In this document: positions 52,528 to 61,368 of the stretch, piece by piece | How positions within the stretch are numbered: the first letter of the stretch is position 1 | Layout: each line of letters opens with the position of its first letter | Assembly (NCBI GenBank): GCA_004292855.1 | Contig: RDXN01000047.1 | Location: forward strand, 1-64,000 | Direction of reading: 5' to 3' | Origin: Cytophagales bacterium | GTDB lineage: Bacteria; Bacteroidota; Bacteroidia; Cytophagales; Spirosomataceae | DNA length: 64,000 bases | Made by a program: the position numbers and the translations under genes | The notes under the pieces: generated by a model | Databases searched by the model: none | Seen by the model: only the letters and a program-made list of their open reading frames with translations | Told to the model about the DNA's origin: nothing

Positions 52528-53010
52528 TTAGGGAGCGAACGTATTTACCGCTCCTTCGTCGGCGCATTCCGCCAACAATTGGGTGTTAGTTTTATTCAAC
52601 ACGGGATGAACAAAATCCGGCGCAATCTGACCCAGCGGCACAAGCGCGAACCGGCGGTGGTGCAACAGCGGGTGAGGGAGGGTCAGACGGTCGGTTTGGC
52701 AAACGAGGTCGCCATAATACAGCAGGTCAATGTCGATAGGGCGGGCACCCCATCGCTCGAGCCGGACCCGCCCTAAAACCTGCTCAATGGCCTGGGTTCT
52801 GTCTAAAATCTCCAGCGGGGGCAGGGTGGTGTGCATTTCCAACACCTGATTCAGGTAGGGCGGTTGCTCGGTTACGCCCCAGGCTGCCGTTTCGTACAAG
52901 CCCGACGCTTGCACTACCGGCCCAACCGCTTGAGCAAGTTGCGCCTGAGCCTGTTGCAACAAGGCAACCCGGTTGCCCAGGTTACCGCCGAGCAGCAGGA
53001 ACAGCCGCAT
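52528..53010 (-). CDS. folK: 2-amino-4-hydroxy-6-hydroxymethyldihydropteridine pyrophosphokinase
   Basis: 160 residues: LLLGGNLGNRVALL at the N terminus, the catalytic-loop PPYLNQVLEM, and RWGARPIDIDLLYYGD with the Mg-binding aspartates, then PHPLLHHRRFALVPLGQI. It transfers pyrophosphate from ATP in folate biosynthesis. Its 5' end overlaps the last 29 bases of the TspO-like gene. Confidence 0.95.
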   Translation of the reverse strand: MRLFLLLGGNLGNRVALLQQAQAQLAQAVGPVVQASGLYETAAWGVTEQPPYLNQVLEMHTTLPPLEILDRTQAIEQVLGRVRLERWGARPIDIDLLYYGDLVCQTDRLTLPHPLLHHRRFALVPLGQIAPDFVHPVLNKTNTQLLAECADEGAVNTFAP

Positions 53011-53761
53011 AATTGGTATTTTGGGTCAGCAAGGCAAAACCGGCCAGAACCACGGCAACCCCGACACCGACCCACGCAAACAAGGGCACGTAGGGGATAG
53101 CCTCTTGTTTGAGCGCGATGGCCGCATAGGCCCAGGCAAACACCAGGATGTATGCCGCGCTCCGGTAGCGATTGAACAGAAACACACCCACTATAAAGGC
53201 CACAACAAGCACCGCAGCCGCCCAACCGTATTCGGGTAACACATTCAAATTAAAGCCAGTCGATTTAAGGTAAACCGTTACGTTCAAAATAGTTGCGACG
53301 GTGAGCCAGCCGAAATAAATGGCAAACGGCACCCGCGCCAGCCAAGTTTCGCGCTTACGGACCTGCTCACGACCTACGCGCAACCCGTCCATCACGAGCA
53401 GCAGACTAACGAACATCACCAGAATCACGATTAACGCCAGACCGATTTTCTCGTTGTTGAAGATTGGACTCCAGATGGCATTGCCAACAGCGTTCAAAAT
53501 CACCCACGGACCAACTGCCCGAAAACGCGGGTTCTCGCGTTGCGAAGGCAGGGCCTGAAACACGGCAAATGCCAGCAAGCCCAGGAAAATCACCCCCCAA
53601 ACGGCAAACGCATAGCCTGCCGGGGTAATGAGTGTCTCGTACTTGCGCGAAATATCGGCGTTGGTCGTGGTAGCAAAGGCTCGCACGTTGGATAGGTAGT
53701 TCATCACGATCAGGCTGATGATCGAGGCAACGACGAGTATTTGGCGTAGGCGGTCAGACAT
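52982..53761 (-). CDS. TspO/MBR-like membrane protein
   Basis: A 259-residue protein with about seven hydrophobic segments. ITPAGYAFAVWGVIFLGLL and the GPWVILNAVGNAIWSPIF segment resemble TspO/peripheral benzodiazepine receptor motifs, but it is longer than the usual 160 residues, as in the long tryptophan-rich-sensory-protein relatives. A porphyrin or steroid-type ligand is possible but unproven. It overlaps folK by 29 bases. Confidence 0.78.
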   Translation of the reverse strand: MSDRLRQILVVASIISLIVMNYLSNVRAFATTTNADISRKYETLITPAGYAFAVWGVIFLGLLAFAVFQALPSQRENPRFRAVGPWVILNAVGNAIWSPIFNNEKIGLALIVILVMFVSLLLVMDGLRVGREQVRKRETWLARVPFAIYFGWLTVATILNVTVYLKSTGFNLNVLPEYGWAAAVLVVAFIVGVFLFNRYRSAAYILVFAWAYAAIALKQEAIPYVPLFAWVGVGVAVVLAGFALLTQNTNYAAVPAARR

Positions 53762-53787
53762 AGGGGAAGGATGTTATGCCGGATACC

Positions 53788-53878
53788 ATCCGGCAGGGCC
53801 GTAAGGCCAACGAGAATTTAGCGTTTAGGTATATCAGAACACCTAACTGCTCCCATTAGCCTTACGGCTTTGCCGGAT
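53788..53878. repeat. Inverted repeat between the PorE-like and TspO-like genes
   Basis: ATCCGGCAGGGCCGTAAGGC... (53788-53814) pairs with ...GCCTTACGGCTTTGCCGGAT (53852-53878), with five mismatches in 27. Smaller hairpins TGCCGGATaccATCCGGCA and TTTAGGT/ACCTAA are nested. It occupies most of the 150-base gap. Confidence 0.75.
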
Positions 53879-53911
53879 ACTACCGTAGCGACGGACCGCC
53901 GGCACGACATA

Positions 53912-55930
53912 TTAATACTCCAGAATCTTAAACTCCGTGCGACGGTTGCGTTGGTGTTCTTCTTCGGTTTTGGCGTTCTGCACGATCAACACCGTTTCGC
54001 CGTAGCCTTTGGCGGTCATCCGACCAGCGTCGATGCCCTTCGAGACGACGTAATCAACCGCCGAACGGGCACGATTTTGCGAGAGTTTCAGGTTATACGA
54101 ATCCGTATCGCGAACGTCGGTGTGTGAACCCAACTCAATGCGCAAGGTCGGATTGTCTTTCAGGATTGTCACAAGTTTATCCAGTTCCTGCGCGGCATCA
54201 GATCGGATATTGAACTTGTTCAGGTCGTAATAGATGTTGTCCAGCACGAACGTCTTGTCTAGCTCCACTCGGTCCATCGACATAGCTACCGTAAACGTGG
54301 TGTCGGTCTCAGCTTTACGCAAAAAAATGTCGGGGATGCTGCGGCCCTGCATGTTGAACGGCTCCCGACGTGTGAGGTAGCCTTTGCGCTCAGCCAAAAT
54401 TGAATACTCTTTACCTTCTTTGAGCGGATATTTGCCAAACGTGCCGGGTTTGCCCGTCGTTACCTCGGCCACGGTTTCTTCGCTGCTAACATCTATGATG
54501 CGAATACGCACCGAGTCGAGCGGCATGGGTGTTGGCTGCTCATTAGCCGACACCGTTCCGGCCAGGAAGTACCGCACAATCTTGGGGGCGTTCGAGCCAT
54601 TCGGGTTGTTCGGGTTATTCGGATTGTTAGGGTCGTTTTGGGCAATGGTCGAGGTGCTGCTGCCCGGCGTGGTCGAGTCGAAGAAATACAGATCATCATC
54701 GCCTTTGCCACCCGTGCGGTTCGAGGCCAGGAAACCCTTCCCCGCTTCCATCAGCACATAGCCAAAATCGTCGCCGGTGGAGTTGATAGGCTGACCCATG
54801 TTTTCCACCCGAATCACCCCCTGCGAGCGGGTAGCCACAAACACGTCGAGCTTACCCAGGCCGGGATGCCCGTCCGATGCGAAGTACAGTTTGCCATCGG
54901 CGGCCACAAACGGAAACATCTCGTTGCCGGGCGTGTTGATGTCGCGGCCCATATTGACCGGACGCCCAAACCGCCCCGAGTTGTCCATATTCACCCGGTA
55001 GAGGTCGATGCCGCCCACGCTGTTGGCGCGGTTCGAGGCAAAGTACAGCGTTTTGCCGTCGGCCGAAAAACAAGGCGAGCCGTCCCAGGCCGTCGAGTCG
55101 CTGATAGGCAGGCGTTGGGGTTCGCTCCACGCATCGCCGTTTTGGCGGCTAATATACAGGTCCACATCAAGGCCACCCTTGCGTTTTCCGTTGTTGCCCC
55201 GCGCAAAAATCATGGCCTTGCCATCTTTCGTAAACGTGGGCGTGCCTTCGTTCACGTCGCCCTGGAACACGTTGGTGCTGAATGGCGTAGCTCCGTTGCC
55301 CGTTTCGTCGAGGTTTTGGCCAATCTTAACTTTATACAGACCCAACATCGGCAGGCCGTTATTTTTATAAACCACATCTTTTCGCGAAGCCGTAAACACC
55401 AGCTCATCGCCCTGAACAACGGGTGCAAACTCCGTTCCCGGCGAGTTCACGTTGCTCATGTTTTTGAGCACCAACTCGGTTTTGCGGGCCGCGATGGCGT
55501 CAACGGCGCGGAGCGTACCAAGCTCGCGCTGGGCGAGGTCCAGATTTGTTTTGTTAGTCGGCTTACTGTCGACATACTGTTGCAACTGCTTCAGAGCCTC
55601 GGCGTAATTGCCCTGTGCCTTAAGCGCGTAGGCGTAGTTCAGACGGGCGTCCGCTTCGTTGCTGCCTGCGTCGAGGGCTTTCTGGTAAAACGGAGCGGCC
55701 TCGGCGGTGCGGTTCGAAAGCCGATACGACTCGGCAGCGTAATAATTAACACGCTTGGGGTCAATGTCGCCTTTGGTCGCCTTGTCGAATTGAGTCAGGG
55801 CCAAATTATATTCCCCGGCTTCGTAGTGGCGAACTCCTTTCTTATATGCAACCATCGCCGAGTTGCAGCCTGATAACCCGGCTGCCAGCCCCAGCATAAC
55901 CAGCAGTGAACGGGAGATACCCATTTTCAT
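53912..55930 (-). CDS. PorE-like OmpA-family lipoprotein (TPR, propeller, CRD, OmpA)
   Basis: A 672-residue lipoprotein (GLSGC, Cys22). Domains in order: TPR repeats (about 25-150; GEYNLALTQFDKA, ALDAGSNEADARLNYAYALKAQGNY), a beta-propeller with PD40-type repeats (about 175-425; DGSPCFSADGKTLYFASNR), a carboxypeptidase-regulatory-like domain (about 450-550), and an OmpA C-terminal peptidoglycan-binding domain (ELGSHTDVRDTDSYNLKLSQNRARSA split by loops). This is the architecture described for PorE of the type IX secretion system. An Asn/Pro-rich linker (NDPNNPNNPNNP) lies before the CRD. Confidence 0.87.
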   Translation of the reverse strand: MKMGISRSLLVMLGLAAGLSGCNSAMVAYKKGVRHYEAGEYNLALTQFDKATKGDIDPKRVNYYAAESYRLSNRTAEAAPFYQKALDAGSNEADARLNYAYALKAQGNYAEALKQLQQYVDSKPTNKTNLDLAQRELGTLRAVDAIAARKTELVLKNMSNVNSPGTEFAPVVQGDELVFTASRKDVVYKNNGLPMLGLYKVKIGQNLDETGNGATPFSTNVFQGDVNEGTPTFTKDGKAMIFARGNNGKRKGGLDVDLYISRQNGDAWSEPQRLPISDSTAWDGSPCFSADGKTLYFASNRANSVGGIDLYRVNMDNSGRFGRPVNMGRDINTPGNEMFPFVAADGKLYFASDGHPGLGKLDVFVATRSQGVIRVENMGQPINSTGDDFGYVLMEAGKGFLASNRTGGKGDDDLYFFDSTTPGSSTSTIAQNDPNNPNNPNNPNGSNAPKIVRYFLAGTVSANEQPTPMPLDSVRIRIIDVSSEETVAEVTTGKPGTFGKYPLKEGKEYSILAERKGYLTRREPFNMQGRSIPDIFLRKAETDTTFTVAMSMDRVELDKTFVLDNIYYDLNKFNIRSDAAQELDKLVTILKDNPTLRIELGSHTDVRDTDSYNLKLSQNRARSAVDYVVSKGIDAGRMTAKGYGETVLIVQNAKTEEEHQRNRRTEFKILEY

Positions 55931-56119
55931 AGTGTTTGGGAGAATAAAGCACTGTCGCGCCCAAGATAAACAAATTTAGGCGGGCACAGTTTCGTATGCC
56001 TTATTTTAAACGATAAATGAGGGCCGGATATTACCTCACCAACTACCCTAATTGTTCTCTATTCAATGAACAAGCTACGAGAAAAGCTCGTTATATTTCG
56101 CTAGAAATAACACCCCTTA

Positions 56120-58663
56120 ATGCTTCACCTGCTTACCTGCCTGCTGCTTACTGCCCCCACCGATAGTACCATTATACCTATCGATACACTGCGGAAACGT
56201 GATCTGGGTGAGGTAGTTGTAACGGCTTCGCGGGTGCCCGAGAATATCCGCAAAGCCCCCGTGAGCGTTGAACTGTTGGACGCACAGCAGATTCGGCTGT
56301 CGGCGCAACCGTCGTATTTCGATGCGCTGGAGAACCTAAAGGGCGTTCAGTTGCTTACGTCGAGCTTAGGATTTAAGGTGTTCAACACGCGGGGCTTTGC
56401 CAACCCGACCAACGTGCGGTTTGTGCAGTTGGTCGATGGGATCGACAGTCAGGCCCCGCACATTGGCGCACCAGTCGCTGTCGCGTTGGCCCCGTCGGAC
56501 CTCGATATTGAGCGGGTGGAGTTGGTGCCGGGCGCGGCTTCGGTGTTGTATGGACTGAACGCGCTCAACGGCCTGGCCCAGATTATTACGAAAGACCCAT
56601 TTGCGGCAACCGGCCTGAGCGTGAGCCAGAAAACAGGTGTCAACCACGTGAATAATCCGCTTACACGGACCAAAGGATTCTCAGAAACAAGCCTGCGGTA
56701 TGCGCGCACGGTGGGCACCCGGCTGGCGTTCAAACTGAACCTGACCTACCAACGCGGCTACGACTGGATCGCCCGCGATGCATCCGACCTAAGTCCGTCA
56801 GTGAACGCAACCCTCGGCCTGTTAGCTCCCAACAACCCCGGCTCCGACCTCGTAAACAACTACGGCGACGAACCCGCCAACCGCAGGACGCTTACCCTCA
56901 ACGGTCAACGGTATCTGATCTCGCGCACGGGTTATTTCGAGAACGACGTGGCCGACCTCGGCCTGAGCAACCTCCGGGGCGACGCGGGTGTATTCTGGCG
57001 TATTCGGCCAACCGTAACGCTCGCGTACCGGTACAAAGCCGCGACTCTCTCGACCCTCTACCAACGCACGAACCGCTTCCGCTTCGACGACTACCGACTC
57101 AATCAAAACGTGCTTTCGCTCGAATCGCCCTCAGTGCAGGTGCGCGTATACCGGACTAGTGAGAACACAGGCGAAGCCTACAACATTCGGTCGATGGCCG
57201 AAAACATCGAACGGTCTTACAAACCCGACAACCAATGGTTTTCGGAATTTTCGGGTCAATTTTTAGGCAGCATTCGGGCAGGGCAATCGGTCCAACAAGC
57301 GTTGCAAACGGCGCGTGGCGTGGCCGATGCGGGCAGGCCACAACCCGGCACCGACGCCTTCGCGACACAGGTAGCGCGGCTGCGCGACACTAACAACTGG
57401 GACGTGGGCGCGGCCCTGCGCGTACGGTCGTGGCTCTATCATGCTGAGGGCCAAATTGATCTCACGAGGGTCAGTTGGGCCGATTTCCGGCAACGAACGG
57501 GCTTGAGCGTGCAGGTTGGGTTCGATTATCGGCGGTACGTGGTGCATCCCGATGGGAACTACTTTATCAACCCCGACGGGTCGGGTCGTGACCTGGTGTA
57601 CGACAAAGCGGGCGGCTTCGTGCAGGCCTCACGGGCCTTTCTGGGCGACCGGTTCAAACTGACTGGGGCGTTGCGGGCCGACAAAAATCGCTACTTCGAC
57701 CTGCGCTTCAACCCACGCGTGGCCGCTACGTTTGCTCTGGCTGAGGAACACACGGTACGGGCTTCGTTTCAGACTGGCTACCGGTTTCCGTCGTTGTTCG
57801 AGGGGTTTTCCAACGTCAATTCGGGCGGGGTAAAGCGGGTGGGGGGATTGCCAATCATGTCGCAGGGAATTTTTGAAAACGCCTGGCTCCGCTCGTCTAT
57901 CGACGCGTTTCAGGTGGCCATCAACACCGACGTGAATGTAAACAAGCTCACGACCACGCAGGCCGTCACCAAAAACAAATCTCTGCTCCGACGCAACCCC
58001 TACACCTACCTGAAACCCGAACAGGTAAGCAGCGTGGAGCTTGGCTACAAAGGTTTATTTGCCCAAAAGAAGCTTTACCTCGACATCGACGCGTACCACA
58101 ACGTCTACCGCAACTTTATCGCCCAAGTCGAAGCCTACGTACCGAAGGTGGGCGCGACCGCTCTCAACAACCTCGATTCGGTGGCATTTGCTCTCAACGA
58201 CCGCTCCCGGCAGGACCGCTACCGGCTTTGGACTAACTCAAAAACGCGGGTATTCAACTACGGGGGCAGCATTGGGGTGCGCTACACATTAACGAAAGGC
58301 TGGGTGGTGTCGGGCAACGCATCGTTGGCAAAACTGTCCCGCACCGACCGGGGCGACGGTCTCGAAGAAGCTTTCAACACGCCCCGCTGGATAACAAATT
58401 TGGGTTTGGCAAATCCAACTCTTTGGGGCAGGTTGGGCGCATCGGTCAGCTACCGGTATCAATCCGCGTTTTTGTGGCAATCGGCCCTCGCAACGGCCAC
58501 TGTACCCGCCATCCACACGTTCGACGGGCAATTGAGCTATGTTCTGCCAAAACTCAACGCGTCGGTCAAACTGGGTGGCACTAATTTGCTCAATCGGTAC
58601 TACACGACCTTCTCTGCCGGGCCGAGCGTGGGTGGGTTTTACTACCTGACGTTAGTTTTGTAG
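56120..58663 (+). CDS. TonB-dependent outer-membrane receptor
   Basis: An 847-residue receptor. A weak signal segment is followed directly by the TonB-box/plug region: LGEVVVTASRVPENIRKAPVSVE, then FNTRGFANPTNVRFVQLVDGIDSQAPHIG and RVELVPGAASVLYGLNALNGLAQIIT. The barrel ends TTFSAGPSVGGFYYLTLVL. There is no N-terminal carboxypeptidase-like domain and no SusD partner, so it is of the siderophore/vitamin-receptor type more than SusC. Substrate unknown. A TATATTTC lies about 28 bases upstream. Confidence 0.9.
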   Translation: MLHLLTCLLLTAPTDSTIIPIDTLRKRDLGEVVVTASRVPENIRKAPVSVELLDAQQIRLSAQPSYFDALENLKGVQLLTSSLGFKVFNTRGFANPTNVRFVQLVDGIDSQAPHIGAPVAVALAPSDLDIERVELVPGAASVLYGLNALNGLAQIITKDPFAATGLSVSQKTGVNHVNNPLTRTKGFSETSLRYARTVGTRLAFKLNLTYQRGYDWIARDASDLSPSVNATLGLLAPNNPGSDLVNNYGDEPANRRTLTLNGQRYLISRTGYFENDVADLGLSNLRGDAGVFWRIRPTVTLAYRYKAATLSTLYQRTNRFRFDDYRLNQNVLSLESPSVQVRVYRTSENTGEAYNIRSMAENIERSYKPDNQWFSEFSGQFLGSIRAGQSVQQALQTARGVADAGRPQPGTDAFATQVARLRDTNNWDVGAALRVRSWLYHAEGQIDLTRVSWADFRQRTGLSVQVGFDYRRYVVHPDGNYFINPDGSGRDLVYDKAGGFVQASRAFLGDRFKLTGALRADKNRYFDLRFNPRVAATFALAEEHTVRASFQTGYRFPSLFEGFSNVNSGGVKRVGGLPIMSQGIFENAWLRSSIDAFQVAINTDVNVNKLTTTQAVTKNKSLLRRNPYTYLKPEQVSSVELGYKGLFAQKKLYLDIDAYHNVYRNFIAQVEAYVPKVGATALNNLDSVAFALNDRSRQDRYRLWTNSKTRVFNYGGSIGVRYTLTKGWVVSGNASLAKLSRTDRGDGLEEAFNTPRWITNLGLANPTLWGRLGASVSYRYQSAFLWQSALATATVPAIHTFDGQLSYVLPKLNASVKLGGTNLLNRYYTTFSAGPSVGGFYYLTLVL

Positions 58664-58731
58664 GGCGGGTTTTCTACCCGCCCCTATGCGTCAGCTTTGC
58701 ATAAAAAAGGCGGGTAGAAAACCCGCCCTAC
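58660..58731. repeat. Perfect 23-bp inverted repeat between convergent genes
   Basis: GTAGGGCGGGTTTTCTACCCGCC (split as GTAGGGCGGG-TTTT-CTACCCGCC; 58660-58682) is the exact complement of 58709-58731. It includes the TAG stop of the TonB receptor gene. GC-rich arms between two convergent genes could act as a two-way terminator, though no clean T-tract follows. Confidence 0.9.
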
Positions 58732-58745
58732 AACGCTAATGCCAA

Positions 58746-59159
58746 TTACTTCTGTTCTTTCACCCGCTTGGCAGTAGTATCGAACATGCCCATGAGCGAG
58801 CCTTTCAGATTATCGTCGTCCACTTTATCGAGGGGCAGATTCAAATCGTAGCCCTGCGCCGTGAAGTACAAGGTGATTTTGGTGGCCTCTTCTTCAATTT
58901 TGTCAATGTTAATTGGGTCGGCGGCTGCGTCGCCAACGGGCTTCAATTTACCCGACAATTTACCCTCTTTGCGGACGAGTTCGGCGGTCATTTTGGCGTC
59001 GCCATTGGGTGTGCCTACGATCACAATATCCCATTTCCCGGCAAAAAACTCGGGTGACGTTGTCGCTGTGGCGGGTGTCGAAGCTGGTGCATTCTGCGAA
59101 AAGCCTGTTAGCGCGATGCCAAACAGGAACACGAATAGGAAAAAGCTCAGTTTTTTCAC
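58746..59159 (-). CDS. Small secreted protein
   Basis: A 137-residue protein with a signal peptide (FLFVFLFGIALTGFSQ). The mature part has a beta-rich core: FFAGKWDIVIVGTPNGDAKM, ELVRKEGKLSGKL, ITLYFTAQGYDLNLPLD, then KGSLMGMFDTTAKRV. This pattern is common in Bacteroidota secreted proteins of no known function. It converges with the TonB receptor gene. Confidence 0.72.
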   Translation of the reverse strand: MKKLSFFLFVFLFGIALTGFSQNAPASTPATATTSPEFFAGKWDIVIVGTPNGDAKMTAELVRKEGKLSGKLKPVGDAAADPINIDKIEEEATKITLYFTAQGYDLNLPLDKVDDDNLKGSLMGMFDTTAKRVKEQK

Positions 59160-59263
59160 TGTCTAGTTAGAGATTTGATGGTTACCGATGTTGTCTTGCC
59201 AAAGGTAGGAGACCAACATTATGACGGCCTTAAAATGGCGGGGCTGGAGGATAGTTCATACAT

Positions 59264-60292
59264 TCACTTGTCGCGGATTAGTTTTTGGCGGGCAATCTCG
59301 ATGGCTTTGTGTAGCTTTTCCTGCAACAATTGCCGAGGAGGTAACACCGTCAGATACTCAGCTACGCGGATGTTGCTTTTGTCTAGTTGCATGAGTTCGA
59401 CGTGTTCCTCGTTTTTGCCGGTACACAGAATTAGACCAATGGGTGTGTTTTCGCCATCGAGTTGCTCGTAGCGTTCCAGATAGCGCAAATACAGTTCCAT
59501 TTGGCCTTTGTAAGCCGCTTCAAACTCACCTAATTTCAGGTCAATGGCCACCAGGCAACGCAATCGGCGGTGGTAAAATAGCAGGTCGATGTAGTAATCG
59601 CGGTTGTCGATGCTGATGCGCTTTTGTCGGGCCATAAACGCAAAATCGCTCCCCATTTCGCCCAGAAATCGCTGTAACTCCACCACAATGGCCGTTTCAA
59701 GGTCTTTCTCGGAATAGGTGTCCAATAAACCCAGAAAATCAAGCACATAGGGATCGCGAAAAACCAGATCAGGACTCAGTAGTCCATCCTGCCGCAGGGT
59801 CGTCAACTCGTTATGAATGGTTTTTTCGGGCTTGCGGCTGATGGCCGTTCGCTCATACAGCATAGACTGAACGCGCTCCTGCAACTGCCTCGACGACCAT
59901 TTTTCAAGCCGGCACATTTCCAGATAAAAGTCTCGTTTGAGCGGGTCATCCATAAACATCAGGATGCGAAGGTGCGTCCAGCTCAATTGTGTACGCACTG
60001 CGTATACAATTGCTTCGTCGGCAAATGTTTGAGCAAACTTTATGCACTGCCGAAGTTGCTTTTCGCCCCATCCTGTGCCATACTCGGCGGTTAGGCGGGC
60101 GGCTAACTCGCTCACAACCTGCTTACCGTAATCAGCGCGTTGGTTGTGGAGCACCTCGCTGTTGATGCGCTTGCCGACTTGCCAATATAGAAGTGTCAGA
60201 CTGGCGTTGACCGACACGGCCACCTGTTGACGACTTTCGTCAATTAGTTGCTGAATTTCGGATATGAGGCCCGGTTGTGGGGTATTGATCAT
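59264..60292 (-). CDS. YhcG-type PD-(D/E)XK nuclease (DUF1016)
   Basis: A 342-residue protein. The N-terminal DUF1016 helical domain includes TLLYWQVGKRINSEVL and SRQLQERVQSMLYERT. The C-terminal PD-(D/E)XK domain has IDNRDYYIDLLFYHRR (Asp) and AIDLKLGEFEAAYKGQM (Asp-x-Lys, then Gln). Such proteins are DNA nucleases found with restriction-modification systems or alone. No hsd or other restriction genes are adjacent, so it is an orphan here. Confidence 0.9.
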   Translation of the reverse strand: MINTPQPGLISEIQQLIDESRQQVAVSVNASLTLLYWQVGKRINSEVLHNQRADYGKQVVSELAARLTAEYGTGWGEKQLRQCIKFAQTFADEAIVYAVRTQLSWTHLRILMFMDDPLKRDFYLEMCRLEKWSSRQLQERVQSMLYERTAISRKPEKTIHNELTTLRQDGLLSPDLVFRDPYVLDFLGLLDTYSEKDLETAIVVELQRFLGEMGSDFAFMARQKRISIDNRDYYIDLLFYHRRLRCLVAIDLKLGEFEAAYKGQMELYLRYLERYEQLDGENTPIGLILCTGKNEEHVELMQLDKSNIRVAEYLTVLPPRQLLQEKLHKAIEIARQKLIRDK

Positions 60293-60464
60293 CAGGTGGT
60301 TTTAGGAAGTAAAAGCTGGGCACTGCCATCCAATCGGATGCTTAACAAAGTTTAACAGGTACAAAAGGCTGGTCTGTATCTTCGTTCCTTATATTATTTC
60401 TGTACTTCACTTGATTCGCTCCTAGTCGTCCGTTACTAAAGCACTGCCCCTAGCTGGTTTTAGC

Positions 60465-61019
60465 TTGTTCGTTGTTCTTTACTTAGCCGCAGCCTATTTG
60501 TACCCGGGCGGCAATCAGGCTGACTCAAAAGCGCGTGGCTTTAGCTGGCTACATAACTACTGGTGCAACTTGCTGAATGAGCAGGCCATGAACGGTCAAC
60601 CAAACCCCGGTCAACCAGTGGCTTTGGCAGCAATGGGTGTGTTGGGCGTTTCTCTGGCACTGTTCTGGTACAATCTACCCCGGTTATTCAATGCCCATCC
60701 ACGCAAATCGAACACTATTCGTGCGCTTGGATTGCTTTCCACCCTGTTTGCCAGCTTAATCTTCACGCCTTACCACGACTTGCTTATTAATCTTGCCAGC
60801 GTTTTTGGTGGTATTGCTTTATTGCTCACACTTCTTGAACTGCTCCGGGAACAGTTCAACCGATTGTTTTTGTGGGGCATCGGCTGCATCGTGTTGATAG
60901 GAGCCAACACATTTATTTACCATTCGAGTATGGGACTGATAGCCCTGCCATTGCTTCAGAAAATCACTTTTGTTTGCGTGTTGAGCTGGTTGTCAGCACT
61001 AGTATTGGCAAACCACTAA
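60465..61019 (+). CDS. Small multi-pass membrane protein
   Basis: A protein of about 184 residues with five hydrophobic segments (FVVLYLAAAYLYPGG, ALAAMGVLGVSLALFWY, LLSTLFASLIF, LASVFGGIALLLTLLELL, FLWGIGCIVLIGANTFI). The loop GFSWLHNYWCNLLNE is striking. No family recognised. No ATG lies upstream: the frame opens after a stop at 60423 and offers only CTG (60444) or TTG (60465), so the true start is uncertain. TATCTTCG about 85 bases upstream resembles a minus-7 element. Confidence 0.65.
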   Translation: MFVVLYLAAAYLYPGGNQADSKARGFSWLHNYWCNLLNEQAMNGQPNPGQPVALAAMGVLGVSLALFWYNLPRLFNAHPRKSNTIRALGLLSTLFASLIFTPYHDLLINLASVFGGIALLLTLLELLREQFNRLFLWGIGCIVLIGANTFIYHSSMGLIALPLLQKITFVCVLSWLSALVLANH

Positions 61020-61319
61020 CTACATCACAGGCCGCACCAGCCCCTCCAGCGCACTTAACGACTGCACGCCCGACTTGCGCCAGACTACCTTGCCCTTGTG
61101 GAACAAAATAAGCGTCGGGATGCTCTGAATCTGATACTTCTGAGCCGCCGACTGACTCCGATCCACGTCGATTTTGATGATCTTGAGTTTGTCGCCCATG
61201 CGGTCGGCAAGTTGTTTGAGCGTGGGGGCCTGCTGCTTGCAGGGGCCACACCAGTCGGCGTAGAAATCGACCAGAACGGGCGTGTCGCCTTTGATAAGTT
61301 CGCTGAATGACGTTTGCAT
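61020..61319 (-). CDS. Thioredoxin
   Basis: A 99-residue thioredoxin with the canonical active site WCGPC (Cys24, Cys27), FYADWCGPCKQQAPTL, and cis-proline IPTLILFHKGK. It is slightly shorter than E. coli TrxA at the C terminus. It reduces protein disulphides in the cytoplasm. It abuts the convergent membrane protein gene with no gap. Confidence 0.93.
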   Translation of the reverse strand: MQTSFSELIKGDTPVLVDFYADWCGPCKQQAPTLKQLADRMGDKLKIIKIDVDRSQSAAQKYQIQSIPTLILFHKGKVVWRKSGVQSLSALEGLVRPVM

Positions 61320-61368
61320 ACGATTGTTGTCTGTTCAGGCAGATAACAGGAATAAAAAGGTCGTAGTT

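Noticed and set aside
54638-55873. 411-codon antisense frame opposite the PorE-like gene
   Set aside because: No recognisable domain; long antisense frames are expected in GC-rich coding sequence, and the sense frame is clearly the gene.
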